Shown piece by piece: positions 5,871-9,304 of a stretch of 9,304 nucleotides of DNA; positions within the stretch are counted from its first letter, which is position 1; each line of letters starts with the position of its first letter. This DNA comes from CBDUBS01 sp965365445. Lineage in GTDB: Bacteria > Bacteroidota > Rhodothermia > Rhodothermales > DASSAV01. Location: contig CBDUBS010000142.1 of the NCBI GenBank assembly GCA_965365445.1, positions 1 through 9,304 on the forward strand, given 5' to 3'. The notes beneath the pieces are model-generated. The model saw only the letters and a list, made by a program, of their open reading frames with translations, did not search any database and was not told the origin of the DNA. Made by a program: the position numbers and the translations under genes.

Positions 5871-5926
5871 TTCCTTTTCGAGCGCAGCGCACCGTCGCAG
5901 CGGCAGATCGTATCATCATCAGGGTT

Positions 5927-5932
5927 GGAGGT
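5927..5932 (+). promoter_or_regulatory. Ribosome binding site GGAGGT of the PpiD-like gene
   Basis: GGAGGT lies 8 nt before ATG 5941 and favours it over the in-frame ATG at 5950. It is the strongest Shine-Dalgarno site in the window. Confidence 0.7.
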
Positions 5933-5940
5933 TCTTTCGG

Positions 5941-8034
5941 ATGGGCACAATGAACAAGCTCCGGGAGCATACCGGGGTCATCCTCTGGATTCTCGTAATC
6001 TCGTTCGGGGTTATCTGGGTGCTCCAGGATTCGGGTGCCTTCGATGTCGTGGGCAACATGAGCGGAACGAACATCATCTACGTGGACGGCGAGCCGATCA
6101 CGTACGACGAATACGCCCGCGCCCTCGATCAGCAGCTTCAGCAGTACCAGACGCAGACCGGCGAAAGCATGCCGCCCCAGATGGTAGACCTCCAGCGGGA
6201 TCGGGTATTCGACGCGCTCGTGGAGAACAAGCTCATGGAGCGGGAAATGGACCGCCTCGGCATCACCGTGACGGACCAGGAAGTGATCGACATGGTGCTC
6301 GGGGAGAACCCGCACCCGGTCATCACGATGTACTTCGGCGACCAGCAGGGCGGGGTCAACCGGACCATGCTCCAGAATTTCATCGACGATCCGCAATCGC
6401 GCGACCAGTGGATCCAGCTCGAGCAGTACCTCCGCTCCGAAAAGCGGCGGGCCAAATTGCAGGGCCTCATCGCTTCCACGGTGCGCGTTTCCGACGCCGA
6501 TGTGCGTAACGAATACGAACGGCGCAACCGCTCCGTGAATGCCGAATACGTCGCGCTGCGCTACGCCAACATCCCCGACGATTCCGTCACGGTCACCGAC
6601 CGGGATCTCCAGCGATTCTATAACGACCACAAAGACGAGTTCGAGCGGAAAACGACCTACACCGTCAACTACGTGACGCGCTCGAAGGACGCCACCGCCC
6701 AGGATTCGGCGCTGGTGGCCGACGAACTGCAACGCGTCAAGCCCCGGTTTGCCGAAGCGCAGGACGATTCGCTCTTCCTCATCCAGAACGCTTCGGAGCG
6801 GCCGTACTCCGGCGCCTTCGTAAGCGCCGCCGGGCTTGACCCGCAAGTGGCCGACGCCGTATTCCCGAACCCGACCGCCGGGACGGTCGTGGGGCCGGTC
6901 ATTGCCGGGGGCCAGGGCCATCTCATCAAAATCAAGGACGTTCGCCCCGCCGAGAGCGCGGCCGTCAAGGCCCGGCACATCCTCATCAGCGCCCCGGAGG
7001 GCAACGCCGAAGCCAGAGCACAGGCCCGCCGGCGCATCGAGGACATCCAGCGGCAACTTCAGGCGGGCGCCGACTTTGCCGCCGTCGCGCTCGCGCAATC
7101 CGACGACCCCGGCAGCCGCGCTTCCGGCGGCGATCTGGGCTGGTTCAGCAAAGGCCGCATGGTGCCGGCCTTCGAAAACGCCGCGCTGGGCGCTCCGGTG
7201 GGCAGCGTAGTCGGGCCGGTCGAGACGCAGTTCGGCTACCACCTCATCCAGGTGATGAACAAAGCGAGTCAGGAAGTGCGCGTGGCCGATTACGCCATGC
7301 AGATCCGCCCGGACGTCGAAACCCTCTCGGGCATTCAGGAGCAGTTGGACGATTTGCACTACTACGCAGGCGAATCCGGCAACTTCGCCGAAGAAGCCGG
7401 ACGCCGCAACCTGGAGGTGCAGCAGGTGCAGATCGAGGCCGAACAGGAGTTCATCCCCGGCATCGGCAACAGCCGCGCCCTCATGAATTTCCTCGCCAAC
7501 GCCGAAGAGGGCGACCTGTCGGACGTGATCGAGTTGAACAACCAGTTCATCGTGGCGCAGGTGGAAGAAATCACCCCCGAGGGGCACCGTCCGCTCGCCG
7601 ACGTGCGCTCCGAGCTGGAGCCCCGGGTGCGAGTCGAAAAGAAAAAGGAAATCCTCCGCGAGCGGCTGCGTAAGGCTCTTGCTCAGCATGGATTTCCGGG
7701 TCTGGCCGGCCCGCTCAGCACGGCCGTGCAGTCGGCGCAGGGCCTGACGTACAGCGGCGCCATCGTACCCGGCCTCGGACGTGAAATGAAGCTCATCGGT
7801 ACGGCCTTCGGGCTGGAGCCGGGCAAAACGTCCGGTGTGGTAGAAGGGGAGAACGCCGTATTCGTCGTCCGCACGACGTCCGTCAGCGAGCCGCCGCCTC
7901 TCACGGATGCCGTGAAAGAGCAGCTCCGGCAGGAATTGCTCCAGCAGCGCCGTCAGGTGGTGGTAGGCCAGTGGCTCGCTTCGTTGCGCGAGAAGGCCGA
8001 CGTGGAGGACCACCGGAGCCGTTTCCAGCAGTAA
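5941..8034 (+). CDS. PpiD-like membrane-anchored peptidyl-prolyl cis-trans isomerase (SurA N-domain, parvulin)
   Basis: This 697-residue periplasmic foldase helps newly exported envelope proteins fold. A short cytoplasmic start (MGTMNKLREH) is followed by one membrane helix at about 12-28 (GVILWILVISFGVIWVL), so the rest should face the periplasm. A SurA-N type chaperone domain begins at IIYVDGEPITYDEYARAL (45-62) and runs to about 210. Residues 240-331 look like a degenerate parvulin domain that ends in GHLIKI but lacks the first catalytic His. The active parvulin domain is at 342-438: VKARHILI with His346, AQSDDPGSRASGGDLGWF, and FGYHLIQV. The C-terminal third has further parvulin-like fragments and a charged helical end. 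The order (membrane anchor, chaperone N-domain, central parvulin, chaperone C-part) is that of PpiD, though it is longer than the E. coli protein of about 620 residues. It has its own promoter box and is followed by a strong terminator. Confidence 0.9.
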   Translation: MGTMNKLREHTGVILWILVISFGVIWVLQDSGAFDVVGNMSGTNIIYVDGEPITYDEYARALDQQLQQYQTQTGESMPPQMVDLQRDRVFDALVENKLMEREMDRLGITVTDQEVIDMVLGENPHPVITMYFGDQQGGVNRTMLQNFIDDPQSRDQWIQLEQYLRSEKRRAKLQGLIASTVRVSDADVRNEYERRNRSVNAEYVALRYANIPDDSVTVTDRDLQRFYNDHKDEFERKTTYTVNYVTRSKDATAQDSALVADELQRVKPRFAEAQDDSLFLIQNASERPYSGAFVSAAGLDPQVADAVFPNPTAGTVVGPVIAGGQGHLIKIKDVRPAESAAVKARHILISAPEGNAEARAQARRRIEDIQRQLQAGADFAAVALAQSDDPGSRASGGDLGWFSKGRMVPAFENAALGAPVGSVVGPVETQFGYHLIQVMNKASQEVRVADYAMQIRPDVETLSGIQEQLDDLHYYAGESGNFAEEAGRRNLEVQQVQIEAEQEFIPGIGNSRALMNFLANAEEGDLSDVIELNNQFIVAQVEEITPEGHRPLADVRSELEPRVRVEKKKEILRERLRKALAQHGFPGLAGPLSTAVQSAQGLTYSGAIVPGLGREMKLIGTAFGLEPGKTSGVVEGENAVFVVRTTSVSEPPPLTDAVKEQLRQELLQQRRQVVVGQWLASLREKADVEDHRSRFQQ

Positions 8035-8052
8035 TCCCTGATTTTCCGATAC

Positions 8053-8087
8053 AAAGGGCGCGCTCCGATGGGGGCGTGCCCTTTTTT
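8053..8087 (+). terminator. Intrinsic terminator after the PpiD-like gene, 11 nt before the M64 start
   Basis: An 11-bp stem, AAAGGGCGCGC (8053-8063) with GCGTGCCCTTT (8074-8084) and one G-T pair around a 10-nt loop, runs into six T (8082-8087). It should stop transcription from the PpiD-like gene. It lies within the short gap (8035-8098) before the next gene, so that gene needs readthrough or a promoter of its own, and none is visible. Confidence 0.9.
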
Positions 8088-8098
8088 CCATCCGCTCC

Positions 8099-9304
8099 AT
8101 GCCATACCGACTTTTACTACTCGCGGCCGGTTTGCTCATCCCGGCGTCGGTCCTTGCCGCGCCGGGCACGCTGCGGCTCGACTTCTACCATACCGGCAAC
8201 GACCGGCAGGAATTGTTCAGTCTGGACCGCCTCGTCGTGGAGCCGCTGCCGTGGCCGGGCAACCTATCCCGTCCGGTAGACGACACCAACCTGGGGAAGT
8301 ATTTTTTCGAGGTGATCGACCGGGCGACCAACCGGGTGGTGTATTCGCGCGGGTTCGCTTCGATCTACGGGGAGTGGGAAACCACCGACGAAGCCAGGCG
8401 CATGAATCGGACGTTCCACGAATCGCTGCGCTTTCCTCTGCCGGAAGCCCCGATGCAGGTCGTGCTCAAGAAGCGCGATGCCGATAACGCCTTTCGGGAA
8501 GTATGGTCGCTGATCGTTGATCCCGCCGATGGGTCCATCGACCGGGCCGAGCGCCGGCCGGCCGCCGACCTCATCGAGATCGAACGCCACGGCGATCCGG
8601 CCTCCAAAGTGGACCTGTTGGTCATGGGGGACGGGTACACGGCTGCCGAGTCGCAGAAATTCCGGGACGACGCCCGGCGATTGCTGGACGTGCTGTTTGC
8701 TACGTCGCCGTTCAAGGAGCGGCGCGCCGACTTCAATGTATGGGGGTTGTGCCCTCCTTCTGCGGAGTCCGGCATCTCCCGCCCCTCCGACGGCGTGTAC
8801 CGGACCAACCCGCTCGGCAGCACCTACGACGCCTTCGGGTCGGAACGCTACATCCTCACCTTCGACAACCGCGCCTGGCGCGAGGCAGCCGCCTTTGCGC
8901 CGTACGAGTTCGTGGAGATCCTCGTCAACGGCCGCACGTACGGCGGAGGGGGCATCTTCGGGTTGTACAGCACGGTAGCCGCTTCCTCCGAGCAGGCGGG
9001 CTATGTGTTCGTCCATGAGCTGGGCCATCACCTGGCCGGCCTCGCCGACGAGTATTACACCTCGCCGGTGGCCTACCTGCCCCCATCGGTACGAGTGGAG
9101 CCGTGGGAGCCGAACGTCACGGCCCTGCTCGATCCGGCCCGCCTGAAGTGGCTCGACCTCGTGGAGCCCGGCACGCCGCTGCCTACGCCGTGGCAGAAGG
9201 AAGCCTATGAACGGCACTCCAGGGAGTACGGCCAAACGCGCGCCCGGCTTCGCGCCGAAGGGCGCCCGGAGGCCGAGATGGAGCAGCTGTTCCGGGACAA
9301 CCGC
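8099..9304 (+). CDS. Secreted M64-family (IgA peptidase type) zinc metallopeptidase, C-terminus cut by window
   Basis: 402 residues are present and the frame is still open at the window edge. A signal peptide MPYRLLLLAAGLLIPASVLA is likely cut at about Ala20/Ala21, so the enzyme is exported. Residues 22-150 match the beta-rich M64 N-terminal domain (TLRLDFYHTGNDRQELFSLD, SRGFASIYGEWETTDE). The peptidase domain starts near DLLVMGDGYTAAE. It has GGGGIFGLYSTVAA and then VFVHELGHHLAGLADEYY: zinc ligands His306 and His310, catalytic Glu307 and the third ligand Asp317, the HExxH-x6-D pattern of M64. The physiological substrate is unknown; the family name comes from IgA-cleaving relatives and does not imply that activity here. 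The signal peptide supports ATG 8099. There is no Shine-Dalgarno site, and a terminator T-tract ends 11 nt upstream. Confidence 0.9.
   Translation, partial: MPYRLLLLAAGLLIPASVLAAPGTLRLDFYHTGNDRQELFSLDRLVVEPLPWPGNLSRPVDDTNLGKYFFEVIDRATNRVVYSRGFASIYGEWETTDEARRMNRTFHESLRFPLPEAPMQVVLKKRDADNAFREVWSLIVDPADGSIDRAERRPAADLIEIERHGDPASKVDLLVMGDGYTAAESQKFRDDARRLLDVLFATSPFKERRADFNVWGLCPPSAESGISRPSDGVYRTNPLGSTYDAFGSERYILTFDNRAWREAAAFAPYEFVEILVNGRTYGGGGIFGLYSTVAASSEQAGYVFVHELGHHLAGLADEYYTSPVAYLPPSVRVEPWEPNVTALLDPARLKWLDLVEPGTPLPTPWQKEAYERHSREYGQTRARLRAEGRPEAEMEQLFRDNR

Noticed and set aside
5635..8169. An 844-codon open frame on the minus strand across the foldase gene
   Set aside because: It is a mirror of strong G/C third positions in the real gene. 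Its translation is low-complexity (rich in H, V, G, R) with no recognisable domain, whereas the plus strand encodes clear SurA-N and parvulin motifs.
8480..8487. GCCGATAA, the FliA -10 consensus
   Set aside because: It lies inside the M64 coding sequence and has no TAAA element about 15 bp upstream; probably chance.
8264..9235. 323-codon minus-strand frame opposite the M64 gene
   Set aside because: It is antisense to a clear HExxH metallopeptidase and shows no motif of its own.
1..9304. CRISPR array, insertion sequence, attachment sites or toxin-antitoxin pair
   Set aside because: No direct repeats with spacers, transposase motifs, terminal inverted repeats or integrase were seen. The small gene pair at 4039-4523 lacks toxin or antitoxin motifs.

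Overview
This is a high-GC bacterial window holding eight protein genes, all but two of them complete. The likely source is a member of the Bacteroidota/Rhodothermota group (Salinibacter- or Rhodothermus-like). That is inference. It rests on high GC with strongly G/C third codon positions, an exported M64 (IgA-peptidase type) metalloprotease, a long PpiD/SurA-N type periplasmic foldase, a lipobox glycoside hydrolase, and TATATT(A/G)G boxes before genes. Those boxes resemble the TAnnTTTG -7 element of Bacteroidota promoters more than an E. coli -10. Few genes have a clear Shine-Dalgarno site, which also fits that group.

Left part (1-3525): the N-terminal half of phoH (ATPase) runs leftward off the window edge. 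A divergent gap of about 230 bp separates it from a GT-B-like glycosyltransferase. A glycoside hydrolase lipoprotein of clan GH-A (GH50/agarase-like) follows after 72 bp, with its own promoter box. The two carbohydrate genes may act in polysaccharide synthesis and breakdown, but no locus logic beyond adjacency is visible.

Middle part (3507-4919): a cluster of small genes of unknown function. A 126-residue coiled-coil protein on the minus strand overlaps the end of the hydrolase convergently. It diverges across a 151-bp gap from a two-gene unit with an ATGA junction: a 69-residue protein of unknown function and a 91-residue protein with two membrane segments and a charged tail. That unit ends in a strong intrinsic terminator. 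A non-coding stretch of 301 bp with several hairpins follows, the last one lying over the start of the next gene.

Right part (4920-9304): a FliA/WhiG-family sigma factor with no flagellar genes beside it; a terminator hairpin; a promoter box with a strong stem-loop at the predicted mRNA 5' end; a 697-residue PpiD-like membrane-anchored peptidyl-prolyl isomerase; a strong intrinsic terminator; and, only 11 nt later, a secreted M64-family zinc metallopeptidase that runs off the right edge.

I do not see a mobile element, CRISPR array, tRNA/rRNA or recognisable defence or biosynthetic system. The least explained parts are the small-gene cluster, the hairpin-rich leader of the sigma gene and the 5'-end stem-loop of the isomerase gene.
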